Source: Cryptomeria japonica
Taxonomy: Eukaryota; Streptophyta; Pinopsida; Cupressales; Cupressaceae
Direction: 5' to 3'
Assembly: GCF_030272615.1 (NCBI RefSeq)
Contig: NC_081415.1
Location: forward strand, 186,242,994 to 186,306,993
DNA length: 64,000 nt
Below, piece after piece: positions 35,785 through 47,025 of the stretch. The notes beneath the pieces were generated by a model, which saw only the letters and a program-made list of their open reading frames with translations, made no database searches and was not told the DNA's origin. Every line of letters begins with the position of its first letter. Within the stretch, counting starts at the first letter, position 1. Both the position numbers and the translations under genes were made by a program.

Positions 35785-36168
35785 ATGACCATTCTTCACA
35801 TCTTGAGAAAGAAGAATCTTTATCAACATATCAACTTGAAGAAAAGACCATTGAGCTCAAAGGCTTTTATAAAAAGAAGGAAATTCTTCTATCTTAATAG
35901 ACAAATCTTTGTCTCTCATAGAACCTTCTTACATCACATGCGTCTATATCTTCAAGGGAAATCAAATGAGTTTGATCAAGAGTCATTAAACCACAAAGCT
36001 TTTACTCAATATAGAGCTTTGAGTTATAATAAGAACAAAGGAGGTAAAATCAATCCTACCTTCTTTTCAGACATTTGCATCACATATAACTCAGCTAGGG
36101 AAGAACCACCAACCCTTGAACAAGAAGAGGAAGAGTTTGTGCCTTTTGTAACACAAAGTTTTTATTGA
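35785..36168 (+). CDS. Upstream ORF (ORF1) of copy 2, 127 aa
   Basis: ATG 35785 to a TGA stop at 36168, ahead of gag by about 430 bp. The product starts MTILHILRKKN, is strongly basic in its first half (KKRPLSSKAFIKRRKFFYLN), aromatic-rich in the middle (RTFLHHMRLYLQG, FTQYRAL) and acidic near the end (EQEEEEFVPFV), finishing in SFY. The open frame extends upstream without another ATG. An ORF of the same length stands at the same place in the complete copy (48907-49290). Ogre-type members of the Tat lineage are known to carry an ORF before gag; its role is unknown. I recognise no domain. Confidence 0.7.
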   Translation: MTILHILRKKNLYQHINLKKRPLSSKAFIKRRKFFYLNRQIFVSHRTFLHHMRLYLQGKSNEFDQESLNHKAFTQYRALSYNKNKGGKINPTFFSDICITYNSAREEPPTLEQEEEEFVPFVTQSFY

Positions 36169-36602
36169 AGTTAACATTTCATCCATTATCACATTCACAC
36201 ATCATCAATCCATTTCAAATCTCAAAACATCAAGAGGTTTTTATCCTAAAGTTCTCTTTCAATATTGCTTGAATCAAACACAATACATCACTTTTTAGAG
36301 TGTGTCTACATCTAGGATAAAATCATCCTAAGAGGCATTTCTATGCAGGTTAAAACTAGTCTATGAGTGAATCCTCTCATGACTAGGTAGTTGAGTCTGT
36401 AACACATCTCAGATCTCTCTAAACCTTATCACATCAAACATTGTCAATCAAACACAACAAGTAATTCAAGAAAGGACTTTGGTCACTTCTACCTTTAGTG
36501 CTAGAGATCCATATGCAAAACACTCCACCAAACATAAATCTCTCATTTCATCAACAACTCATCATCATTTTCACTGAACTTCAACAACAACTTGTAAACA
36601 AA

Positions 36603-38370
36603 ATGGCTCAAACCAGATCAAGATCTAGACAAATGGAAATTGAGGAAGAAGAGGAGGAAAATATCAATGAATTTCAAGAAGCCCTTGGAGGAAACCCATA
36701 TGACGAAAATCCAAGCACTCCTACTCCTACAACAATAGAAAGGGGCACAACACAACCCTCTCTTTAATTGAATTTTTGACAAAATACTCAGGAGCAATGT
36801 TGATGCTCACTTTTTAAGACTTACTCAAGAGGGAGCCAAACTACCCTCTGATTTCGATATTGCACAACTAAGGCAAGCATCAGAACACCAAATTCATAAT
36901 GAGGATGAAAGAGGTCGAGATCACATCAGATACAACCTTCATCTAGGAATTCCCCTGCCTCCTCCTCCAAATGACATAGACATGTTGCTGCAACAAGTCG
37001 AGAATCTCGGCCAACAACTTCATAGTGGTGTAAAAACTAAGTAGTTTTCACTTAATGATATTTGTCCCTATCCCTTTGATAGAAATCTTCATATGCCACC
37101 TTTTCCATGAGGGTTTGAAACACCCAAGTTTGAAAAGTACCAAGGAAAAGGAGATCCTCGTGATCATGTTAGAGAATTCCATTCAGCTTGCCTTGAAGTG
37201 GCATACGAGGACACATACCTAATGCAACTTTTTCCCCAAAGTTTGGGAGGAACAACCACATCATGGTTTTCTCGACTACCAGGTGGCATTAGGACCTTCG
37301 AAGAACTAGTCTAGAAGTTTCTGACACATTACTCACACAACATTAAATGTGATATCACCATGGCTGATCTATGTAACACTAAGCAAAAACCAGGCAAGCT
37401 ATTTTCAGTCTTTCTGCAATGATGGCATCAAATGTCTAGCAGACATTCTCTTCAGTTGCCTAAACAAGAACTAGTGGAAATATTTATTTCCAACTTAAAC
37501 AAATAAATGGAATTTCACTTAGACATGAAAGGCACAAAATCCTTCAATGATATGATTACCAAGGGTTTAAAATGTGAGTGGGCTCTCATCAAAAAAGGGC
37601 TTATCAAGATATACAATGAGCCAAAGGATGGCCCTCCCCCATGCTTCAATAGTGATAAGCCTAACTTTTGGAACAAAAACAAAAACGTCATCAATGATGG
37701 GGTTGTGGATGCTAGGACTATAAAAAGTTTGCAACCTGTGGTCTGATTTGTGGGATAGAATCCCCCACCCAAGAATAACATAGTTGCTCCCCCAAATCAA
37801 GGACACAATGTACCTCAAGAAGAACCTAGACAATGCATGCAAAATTTTAAACCAAAACGAACATACACTCCCTTAGGGGAGCCTATTGAAACGGTGTTAC
37901 ATCAGTTGTTTTCTCAAAATCTGGTGACCTTACCAAAGACATAAAATTATGAACCTCAGGTTAAACCTTCATGGTGGAGGGATACTGAACATTGCGATAT
38001 CCATTAAGGGAAAGGGCATAAGACAAGCAATTTTCACAGATTGAAAGATCTTATTCAGGATCTTATTGACCGAGGCGAGATCGAAATAGAAGGACATGAC
38101 CCAAAAACAACAAACAATGATCATCTCATGTTTAAAAATCCACTTCCATCACAAGATCAAAGGGGTCCTTCCACTTTAGGGAAAAAGAAAGATACCACTG
38201 ATTATACGCACACCGCCTATAATTACACTGTGAATCACCTATATGTTGCCAGTGAACAAATTGCAACTATTACCATAAAAAATCCCAGCTCCACCTACAA
38301 TGTTGTTACACGTCGCAGCAAGATCACCATTAAAGCAACTCCACAAGGCACCACATCTATCCCAAAGTAG
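36603..38370 (+). pseudogene. gag of copy 2
   Basis: ATG 36603 (MAQTRSRSRQMEIEEEEEE) starts a gag with the retrotransposon gag signature (YLMQLFPQSLGGTTTSWFSR, FEELV, HYSHNI). The degenerate Tat-type zinc motif should read HxxxxH..C, but here the last Cys is Phe (GKGHKTSNFHRLKDLIQDLI). A one-base insertion near 36765 shifts the frame. Stops include TAG near 37042, TGA 37420-37422 and TAG 38368-38370, the last at the gag/protease boundary. It would form the virus-like particle, but the gene cannot give a full protein. Confidence 0.82.
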
Positions 38371-41300
38371 TATAACCTTGTGGAATAGTTAGATAAGATG
38401 CTTGCACTTATATCTATCTTAGAGTTTTTGTGCCTATCCCCATCTCATAAAATAATCTTGGATCAAGCTCTCTAAGAGGCGTCAGTCCCTGTAAATCTAA
38501 ACACATATCAGTTCCAAGCTATGGTTGAAAATCTAAGGTCATCATCATGTCTCACTTTCTCAGAAAGTGACAATACATTCGACTAGCAACCTCATAACAC
38601 CTCACTCCACATTGAAGGGTTTATCAACTAGCATAGGATCAAGCAAGTCTTGATCGACAAAGGAGCAGGCCTGAATATCTGTACACTGCAATTGGTCACA
38701 ACATTAGGATATGCAATTGAATCAGTGGATCCCCGTAAAAAGATAACAATCAAAGCCTATGATGATGCAGAGTGTTCATCCAAAGGAGCGGTTGTGCTAC
38801 CAATCTGAGTGGGCCCAGTGGTGAAGCACATCATATGTCAAGTGGACCTTCCTCTTCTATATAATTTATTGTTAGGAAGACCTTGGATACACACCATGCA
38901 AGCCATTTCATCCACCTACCATCAGTGTATCAAGTTCCCTCATAATAGTGTGGAAATTGCAATCATGGGAGATGCAAATCCCTTTGCATATTGTCACAAT
39001 ATAAATCATCAACCAAAGATTACCATTCCCAACAACAAAGAATCTATCTCATCCACATCATATGTAAGTCCAACCTCTCTTTTCAGTTCAAACAACACTA
39101 TACCCAAACAAGAGAAGCTCAAGATGAAAATAGCAAAGGAAGGTCCTGGTGAGTACAATCTCAGCCAGCTCTTTTGTGTTGGACAAATGCCTACTTCTCC
39201 TAGAACTCATGATAAACCTCAAAAGTTACTTCATACACCACTAGTCAAGCCAGCATGCACTTTGACACCTTTCATCTTGGAAAGAATCAAGAAGAAGAGA
39301 CCAGAGATGAGGACTTCGCAGAATGGATCTATAAAGATCCTATCACCACGAACATCCCACAAGCTAAGCTTCCCACAGATCAATATGGAAAAGGCCTTCT
39401 CATTATGCAAAGAATGGGTTATGATGGTCAAAGTGCTCTGGGAACTTGTAAGAAAGGACAACATGAGCTAATACAACCAGAATTAAAACCCAAAGATAAC
39501 ACAGGATTAGGCTTTCAAAAGGAGATCCTTCCTAAGCTTAGATTCAAAGGGAAACCCAACAAACCTCTATATCAGCCTACTACAACCATAAAGAGGTCAC
39601 CTTTGATTATATAAACAACACCACACACCATAGCAACTACCCCACTGAGGCTAAAAATCCTAGCAATATCATCTACATCACCAGTCATCCCACCAATCAA
39701 ACCAACAACCCCATCAGCAACAACAACTGCATCAATAGAACCATTAGCAACATCAACTATATCAGAATCCTCGGCAATATCAATACTGGCAACTCCAACA
39801 GAAGCAACAACATCAACAATTCTAATGCTCCCCATATCAGATTCATTGATCCTTATAATCCTTCATGCAACACCAATCATTCTGTCTATCCAGGTACATC
39901 AGCTGATCACACCTGTAGTGTTTAACTCAAAGGATATCCCAATATGGTATAGCAATCGGATACTGGAAAGTGACTCAGAGACCAACTCATATGAGTGGGA
40001 ATTTGATTCAGTACATCTCAATACTTCAGATGAGGAAGACGCATCACCCCCTCCACCTCACAAAGAAATCTCTATTTATGGAGAAGTGTGAATTAAAAAC
40101 TCTTGGGTTCCTTAACTAGAAACACCTTCCACATACCCTACGTCACATCCTACACCTGATTCTGACAGGGAGAGTATTATCAACGACCTTCACCATAATA
40201 TATTAACCCTCACTAACACATCTAACAAACTAAACCTAATCGATGAGGTAATGCCCATTATCCATCTTGAACTGATCGAATGGAAGCAACCTAGCCTGCC
40301 ACGCCTTGATCACTTCCAAAACAATGAGGTGATCATTGACTTCTTGGAACTATAGGATAACATACCAAGAAGGGATCATAAAGTTGGATTCACCATAGAA
40401 CTTAATAGCACAACATACTTTGGGGCATATGCCAAACCTTTCAGTGGCAAAAATATAACAATAAAACATGAATCTTCCAGTGGAAACCACACTGTGGCAT
40501 TGTTTGATCCCACAAAAGTAAAAAGAAAGAGTGTATTCAATGGTGAAAACCTCTTTGAGGCACCTAAGGATGAAAGGTTTGACATTCTCCCCTCTAGTAC
40601 ATAACAGGAATGATCAATGATTCTCATCAAGGAAACAAAAGAATATGACGTGGGGACCTCTGAAACTCCTCACCACATACATCTGGCATCTCTTTTAACT
40701 CCAAAGGAATAGTCTAAGTTTGTCGAATTCTTCAAAAAATTGCAAATCAACTTTGCATGGTCATATGCAGACATGCCTGGTCTTGATCCTGATTTATTCA
40801 TGGATCATCTCACCGTAGTAGAAGGAGCAAAGCTTGTCAAGCAGAAACTTCGCAAGATGCATCCCCAGATTGCGGTACTAGTCAAAGAAGAACTTAAGAA
40901 ACTCCTGGAAGTTGGTTTTATTAGACCAATTTATTATGCAGATTGGATATCCAATATTGTGCCTATCGGAAAACTAAATGGGGGCATCTATATCTGTACT
41001 GACTTCAGAGATCTGAACAAGGCATGTCCTAAAGATGACTTCCCCTACAAAACATTGATATAATAGTGGACCTAATAGCAGGACATGCCACGCTTTCACT
41101 CATGGATGGCTTTTCAGGGTACAACCAGATAAAGATCGCACCTAAGGATCAACATAAGATGACCTTCACATGTACATGGGGAACATACTGCTAGAATGTA
41201 ATGCCTTTTGGTCTAAAGAATGCAGGAGCGACCTATCAAAGAGCCATGGTGACCATCTTCCATGATATGATGCATACTATAATGGAATATTATGTTGATG

Positions 41301-41735
41301 ACTTACTAGCAAAATCATTAACAAGAGAAGGTCATCCAGAATTATTAGAGCAAATATTTGACAACATGGAACAATATCATGTTTGACTCAACCCAAAGAA
41401 ATGTGTCTTTGGAGTAACCTCAGGGAATCTTCTAGGATACATTGTCTCAAGCAAAGGCATTGAGGTCGACCCAGCAAAGGTCAAAACAATCATGGACATG
41501 CCACCTCCAAAGAACATCAGTCGGCTAAGGACATTATAAGGGCGGCTACAATCCATTCGAAGATTCATTGCACAACTAGCAGATAAGTGTCACCCCTTTA
41601 CACACCTGCTACACAAGAACATTCACTTTCAATGGGATACCAGATGCTAGCAAGCATTTCAGATGCTTAAGGATTATGTCATGAATACACCATTGTTGAT
41701 CCCACTGGATCTGAGTAAGCCTTTGTTAATCTATC
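38371..41735 (+). pseudogene. Protease, linker and reverse transcriptase of copy 2
   Basis: The protease region has VLIDKGAGLNICTLQLVTTL, with the presumed catalytic Asp at 38656-38658 followed by KG rather than the usual (T/S/G)G. A Thr/Ser/Pro-rich linker follows. The RT then has FAWSYADMPGLDPDLFMDHL, QKLRKMHPQIA, CTDFRDLNKACPKDDFP, LMDGFSGYNQIKIAP, VMPFGLKNAGATYQRAM and YYVDDLLAKS (YVDD catalytic box). Stops TGA 38806-38808, TGA 40611-40613, TAG 41192-41194, TGA 41384-41386 and TAG 41648-41650 are shared with the complete copy. One frameshift lies near 39275 and another near 41045. Coding ends early in RNase H. Confidence 0.85.
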
Positions 41736-41759
41736 AACGGTTATCATATTGTCATCAAG

Positions 41760-42682
41760 AAGTCTTCCAAACCACTAATGGCTCTTACATGACCATTTAT
41801 GGTTAAATCCACTTGCACCCATGGTTAGGGACTTTGATCCCTAACTCAACCCTCATGTAACCCATATGTCTCCTCAAGCATTTATTGCTTTGACCATGGT
41901 TATCCTCACTAACTCTTGCACAATAGTTTATCCATTGGATAAAAGCATTATTTTTTGGATAATGAATTTATTCACTCAACCCAACCTTAACCTTACCTCC
42001 CAAGTTAACCCTTAGGTCATGTCAAGAATTTAATATTTCTTCCCTCTCCTCTCAACCCATCTCATGTTGACACTTGTCATCCTAGGATTGGGTTGAAATT
42101 TCTCACATGGATTCAATACCATTCAATCTTGACCCTTGTTGAGATTACTCAATCTCAACCATCCATTGCTCCATTTTACCTATAAATAGAGCCCATTTCT
42201 TCATAATCCAAATCCTCCAGCATTCTCAAGCATTTACATTATATCCATTTTTAGAGAGCATTAGATAATCAATCATATTCACTCTTTTGTTTTAAAATCA
42301 ACACTAGCTAATTATATAATTTCTTATTTTAGCTCTTGTTCACATTTGCATAATATTTTAGATTAATCATCTTTTCATCTTGAACCTCCATAAGGCATCC
42401 ATAGTGCAAAAAGCTGTTGAGAGCTACACTAATTTGTAACTTGGAGAGGAGAGGAACAAGGGAGGAGGAGCTACAAGTATGGTAGAAGACATTTGGAGAT
42501 GTCTTCTTGCATTTATTTTAATAGTTAAATGCTTTACTCCGTTTTGAGTGTCTCTCTTGGTATGCCTGCTTAGATTAGTCTTTGGTTGATTAATGCTAAC
42601 ATTTCTCTTAGTTTTTGGTGTTTCTTATGTGTTATATGACCACATGTTTTTTTCTAACATTATCCTATTTTGCAGAGCATCA
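41760..42682 (+). repeat. Forward LTR fragment of the Tat family, with PBS
   Basis: Matches the complete copy's LTR from about its 541st base (46139) to its end (GAGCATCA), and is followed by TTTGGTGAACC, the same PBS sequence as at 47006. Because a PBS follows, it derives from a 5' LTR and not from the 3' LTR of the preceding copy. Confidence 0.8.
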
Positions 42683-42702
42683 TTTGGTGAACCTGACGTG
42701 AA
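42683..42702 (+). promoter_or_regulatory. PBS remnant after the LTR fragment
   Basis: TTTGGTGAACCTGACGTGAA differs from the complete copy's PBS (47006-47025) by one base. I could not assign the tRNA. Confidence 0.65.
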
Positions 42703-42744
42703 ATTGCCAATGATCTGCTATTCCAGGATGAAAATTGTCAACAT

Positions 42745-42776
42745 GGGGGATTTCCTTGATGAAGGTTGTATCTGCT
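42745..42776 (-). repeat. Thirty-two-base gag scrap in reverse orientation
   Basis: GGGGGATTTCCTTGATGAAG and the next bases match the reverse-strand gag at about 63197-63227. It lies between a PBS and a reversed LTR fragment, so it marks a patchwork junction. Confidence 0.65.
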
Positions 42777-42778
42777 AT

Positions 42779-43644
42779 CCCAATCCCAAGATGACAAGTG
42801 TCAACATGAGATGGGTTGAGAGGAGAGGGAAGAAGCATTAAATTCTTGACATGACCTGAGGGTTAACTTGGGAGGTAAGGTTAAGGTTGGGTTGAGTGAA
42901 TAAATTTATTATCTAAAGAATAATGCTTTTATCCAATGGATAAACTCTTGTGCAAGAGTTAGGGAGGATAACCATGGTCAAAGCAATAAATGCTTGAGGA
43001 GACATATGGGTTACATGAGGGTTGAGTTAGGGGTCAAAGTCCCTAACCATGGGTGCAAGTGGATTTAACCATAAATGGTCATGTAAGAGCCATTAGTGGT
43101 TTGGAAGACTTTAGAGGTTAAATTGTTGAACAAACAAAGCATTTAATGTTTTTAAAAGACTTTGAAGTCTTTGAGAAGTGACTCCAAGTTTCTTAGGAAT
43201 GTGACAATAATTAGGGGATGGATTAGGTTAATTAGGAAGGGGTTAGAAGAATCTAGAAGGGGGTTAGGATTGCAAGTGGGTTTGGTGGTTGAGGGAAAAT
43301 AGGATTTTTATTAAAATAAAATTCATTTATTTCAATAAATAGGTGCAAGTTGCATTTTTATGAGAATGCAAGTGGGGTGGATTTTAATGTTTTAAATAAA
43401 TGTTTTATTTAAAAGAGGAAAATGTGATTAAATTAAATAAATAGAATTTATTCATTTAATTGATTATTAATTTGGTTTAATGAATGAATTAAAATAAATT
43501 GAATAATTTATTTAATTAATAGGAGAATATTTTGAAGATGAATTAATTAAATATTTAATTTAATTAACTGATGGCTAGTGGATTTTTAATCAAATAAATA
43601 ACGAATATTCATTTAATTAAACTGGACAGATTTATGTGACTACA
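42779..43644 (-). repeat. Reverse LTR fragment (first ~866 bp), 3' LTR of the interrupted reverse Tat copy
   Basis: Reading down from 43644 the sequence starts TGTAGTCACATAA, as do both LTRs of the complete copy, and continues through the AT-rich U3 to the CCCAATCC region. The purine tract AAAGAGGGGCAAA (complement of 43645-43657) precedes it. The remaining ~540 bp of the LTR are missing. It forms a large inverted repeat with 41760-42115. Confidence 0.82.
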
Positions 43645-43657
43645 TTTGCCCCTCTTT

Positions 43658-44030
43658 GAGACAGTACGGTTTATTGCATCGTTTCAAAGAAAGAAAAATA
43701 GGTGTGAAGAAATATGCCCCATAAATGTTAATTTAATGGGTGGTATAACTCAACTAAGGCTATCATATTATCATTTGGCTGAGATTGAGTAATCTGAACA
43801 AGGATTATGATAGAGAAGACATATGGGTTACGTGATGGGTTATAAATGCTTGAGGAGACATATGGGTTACATGAGGGTTGAGTTAGGGGTCAAAGTCCCT
43901 AACCATGGGTGCAAGTGGATTTAACCATAAATTTCCATGTAAGAGCCATTAATGGTCATGTAAGAGACATTAGTAGTCTTGTATGCTTCTTCATCTATGA
44001 GATGATGCAAGGAAACCCGTAGAGATGGTA
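43658..44030 (-). other. 3' non-coding region of the reverse Tat copy with an extra LTR scrap
   Basis: Contains the conserved pre-PPT sequence (TTTGAAACGATGC-like, complement of about 43665-43695). It also has a ~130-bp reverse-oriented LTR piece at about 43845-43975 that duplicates 42990-43105 (GAGGAGACATATGGGTTACA). Confidence 0.65.
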
Positions 44031-45598
44031 TCTCAACTGGAATAGGAAGGATGGTTTCTATGCCATAGACTAGTCAGTAGGGAGTTGTGCCTGTAGGGGT
44101 TCAAATGCTAGTTTGGTACGCCCATAGTGCTGGATTCAATTGAACATGCCAATCACGACCAGCATCATTGATTGTCTTCAATATGTTTTTGTTTGATGCT
44201 TCAGTCTGGCCATTGCCTTGTAGGTAATAGGGAGTGGAAAAGCGGTTTTGGATGTGAAACTTCACAAAGAGTTCACGAATATCCTGATTATTGAAAGGAA
44301 GACCGTTATCTGTGATGATGGACATGGGTACACCACATCGGCAGATGATGGAATTAAGGATGAATTAGGCGATCTACTTGTCGGTGACTTGGGTAAGTGG
44401 AACATCTTCAATCCACTTTGTGAAGTATTCAGTGGTTGTAATAATGAATTTGTGACCGTTGGATGAAGATGGATAAATTTTACCCACAAGGTCTAGTCCC
44501 CATTGACAAAAGGGCCATGGTGTTGTGATTGGTTGCAATTCCTATGCTTGTGCATGTATTAGGTCTCTATGAACTTGGCATTTCTTGCACTTTCTGACAA
44601 AGCAGGAGTCTTTTTCCATGGATGGCCAATAGTATCTAGCACGTATCATCTTCTTCACTAAGGAAGGACCACTTGTATGAGTCCCACAAATTCCTTCATG
44701 TACCTCTTCCAAGGCCTTTGTTATCTCATCATGTTCCAGACATCAAAGGAGAGTACCATCAAGATTGCATCCATATAGGGTTTCAGCAATAATGGTATAT
44801 CAAGCGGTTTGGCAAATTAAGGTTTTACGTTGGTTATTTGATTGGTTAGGAGGAAGTGTGTGATCATGTAGATAGGTGTAGAACTCACCGTACCATGGGG
44901 ATTTAGAACTGACAAGGCAACATATCATCTCAGATTCTGGGATATCATAAGAAGGAATCCAAAGCTATTCTACCAAGAACTTGTAGTGGGTTGAATTCTG
45001 TGGAAGATCTAGGAGAGATGCAATGGTAGCCATAGCGTCAGCAGCTCGATTTTGATCTTTGGGTATCTGCTCAAAAGTGATAGTAGCAAATGACATCTTT
45101 AAACTATCCACCATTTGCTTGTATGGCATGAGTTTGTCATCCTTGGTCTGATATTCATCGATTACTTGTTGGATGACTAGTTGAGAGTCACCATATATTT
45201 GTAACTCTTTCAGTTTCCATTGTATGGCTAGTCTGAGTCTTGTGATCAAGGCCTCATATTTTGCTATGTTGTTCATGCATGGAAATGTGAGGCGGTAAGA
45301 CTTCGGGATGCTATCACCTTGAGGTGTGATAAATATAATGCCTACCCCCGAGCCATGCCTAGTATATGAACCATCAAAGTATAGCTTCCATGGTTGTGCT
45401 TCTGTGATCATGAATATCTCTTTATCTTAAAAATTGGAAGTGAGAGCATGATCACCTATGAGTGGAGCATTGGCCAACTGATCTACAATAACTTGACCCT
45501 TTATAGCCTTACAGTCGACATACTCAATGTCAAATTCACTTAGAATCATCACCCATTTAGCCAAGCAGCCAGTCAGTGCTGCTTTGTTGAGTAAGTAC
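44031..45598 (-). pseudogene. Integrase and second RNase H of the reverse Tat copy (left part)
   Basis: Reading down from 45598: LAKWVMILSEFDIEY, second RNase H (YFDGSYTRHGSGVGI, YEALITRLRLAIQW, YGDSQLVIQQ, KDQNRAADAMATI), HHCC finger (HEGICGTH-type, CQKCKKC-type) and then the integrase core with a TDNGLPFNNQDI station and YYLQGNGQTEASNKN, i.e. the second Asp and the catalytic Glu. This is the only copy in the window that keeps the integrase core. Several stops make it inactive. The coding region is cut at 45598 by the inserted complete copy and resumes at 58449. Confidence 0.85.
45594..45598. repeat. Target site duplication AGTAC, left
   Basis: Identical to 58444-58448. Both belong to the codons for DPLKYLL of the interrupted RNase H. 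Confidence 0.92.
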
Positions 45599-47005
45599 TG
45601 TAGTCACATAAATATGTCCAATTTAATTAAATGAATATTTGCTATTTATTTGATTAAAAATCCACTAAGCCATCAGTTAATTAAATTAATATTTAATTAA
45701 TTCATCCTCAAACATTCTTCTATTAATTAAATAAATTATTCAATTTATTTTAATTAATTCATTAAACCAAATTCACAACCAATTAAATGAATAAAATCTA
45801 TTTATTTAATTAAATCCCCCTATTCCTCTTTTAAATAAATTAAATTAAACATTTATTTAAATCATTATCTCCCCCCACTTGCATTTTCCTACAAATGCAA
45901 CTTGCACACATTTATTGAAATAAATGAATTTTATTTCAATAAAATCCTATTTTCCCTCACCCACCAAATCCACTTACATTCCTAAACCCCCTTCTAGATT
46001 CTTCTCACCCCTTCCTAATTAACCTAATCCATCCCCTAATTATTGTCACATTCCTAAGCAACTTGGAGTCACTTCTCAAAGACTTCAAAGTCTTTGAAAA
46101 GCCTTTAATGGTTTGTGTGTTCAACAATTTAACCTCTAAAGTCTTCCAAAACCACTAATGGCTCTTACATGACCGTTAATGGCTCTTACATAACCATTTA
46201 TGGTTATTTCAACTTGCACTTATGTGTCTCCTCAAACATTTATTGCTTTGACCATGTTTATCCCTCTTGCCTTTGCACAAGAGTTTACCCATTGGATAAA
46301 AGCTTTATTCTTTGAATAAAGAATTTATTCATTCAACTAACCTTGACCTTAACTCCCAAGGTCATGTCAAGCATTTAATGCTTATTTCCTCTCCTCTCAA
46401 CCTATCTCACATTGGCACATGTCATCCTAGGATTGGGTTGAAAGCCCTCACATGGATCTCAAACCATTCAATCTTGGCCCTTGTTGAGATTGCTCAATCT
46501 CAACCATCCATTGCTCCATTTTTCCTATAAATAGAACCCATTTCTTCATAATTAGGATCTTGAAAACTTGTATGCATTTAAGCTATAGGCATTTTGAGAG
46601 ATCATTTTAGCATAATCAACTCATATATTGTCATTTAGGTTAAAATAAATCATTTTAGTATCAATAGCTTAATATTAGCTTCTTTATTTACATTTAGAGC
46701 AATATTTCAATCTCAAACCTCCATAAGCATCCATAGTGCAAAAAGCTGTTGAGAGCTACACTATTTTGGAACTTGGAGAGGAGAGGAACAAGGGAGAAGA
46801 AACCAAGAGCATGTCAAGAGGCATTTGGAGATGCCTCATCATATTTACCTTCTTAGTTAGATATTTTATCATGCTTTTGATATCTCTTTTGATATGCTTG
46901 TGTAGGAAAGTATTTTGTTTGTGACTTCTGACACTAACGGTTTCCTTTCTTTTCTTGTTTGTGTCTTGATATCATTGAATAACCTTCCCTTTTTGCAGAG
47001 CATCA
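45599..47005 (+). repeat. 5' LTR of the complete Tat copy
   Basis: Starts TGTAGTCACATAA and ends GCAGAGCATCA. The AT-rich first 300 bases are followed by TATAAATAGA (about 46524), a likely TATA box, which places transcription start near 46550. Confidence 0.93.
46524..46533 (+). promoter_or_regulatory. Putative TATA box in the LTR
   Basis: CCTATAAATAGA is conserved in the 3' LTR (about 57963) and the 41.8-kb LTR fragment (about 42180), fitting the LTR promoter. Confidence 0.6.
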
Positions 47006-47025
47006 TTTGGTGAACCCGACGTGAA
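47006..47025 (+). promoter_or_regulatory. Primer binding site of the complete Tat copy
   Basis: TTTGGTGAACCCGACGTGAA directly follows the LTR; the TGG at 47008 would pair with a tRNA CCA end. It is not the iMet or usual Tat Arg site, and I could not name the tRNA. Confidence 0.7.

Larger units (their letters stand above)
35342..41735 (+). mobile_element. Tat-type gypsy element, truncated at both ends (copy 2)
   Basis: Colinear with the complete copy from its 5' untranslated region (equivalent to 48467) to the start of RNase H. It lacks LTR, PBS, second RNase H, integrase and 3' end. It contains an intact 127-codon upstream ORF and interrupted gag, protease and RT. It shares several nonsense codons with the complete copy and has many private ones. 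Its 3' end (LLIYQ) adjoins an LTR fragment that begins in mid-LTR, so a deletion or rearrangement occurred there. Confidence 0.85.

Noticed and set aside
37420-37422. In-frame TGA/TAG codons as a recoded genetic code
   Set aside because: The reverse copy has CGA, TGG or CAA at comparable sites, so mutation explains them without code change; only the gag/protease TAG remains a readthrough candidate.
44248-44466. Forward 72-codon frame in the integrase region
   Set aside because: Antisense shadow of the reverse-strand integrase core.
46736-46924. 62-codon frame repeated at 58174-58362
   Set aside because: It lies in both LTRs of the same element, so duplication reflects the LTR pair and not a conserved gene.
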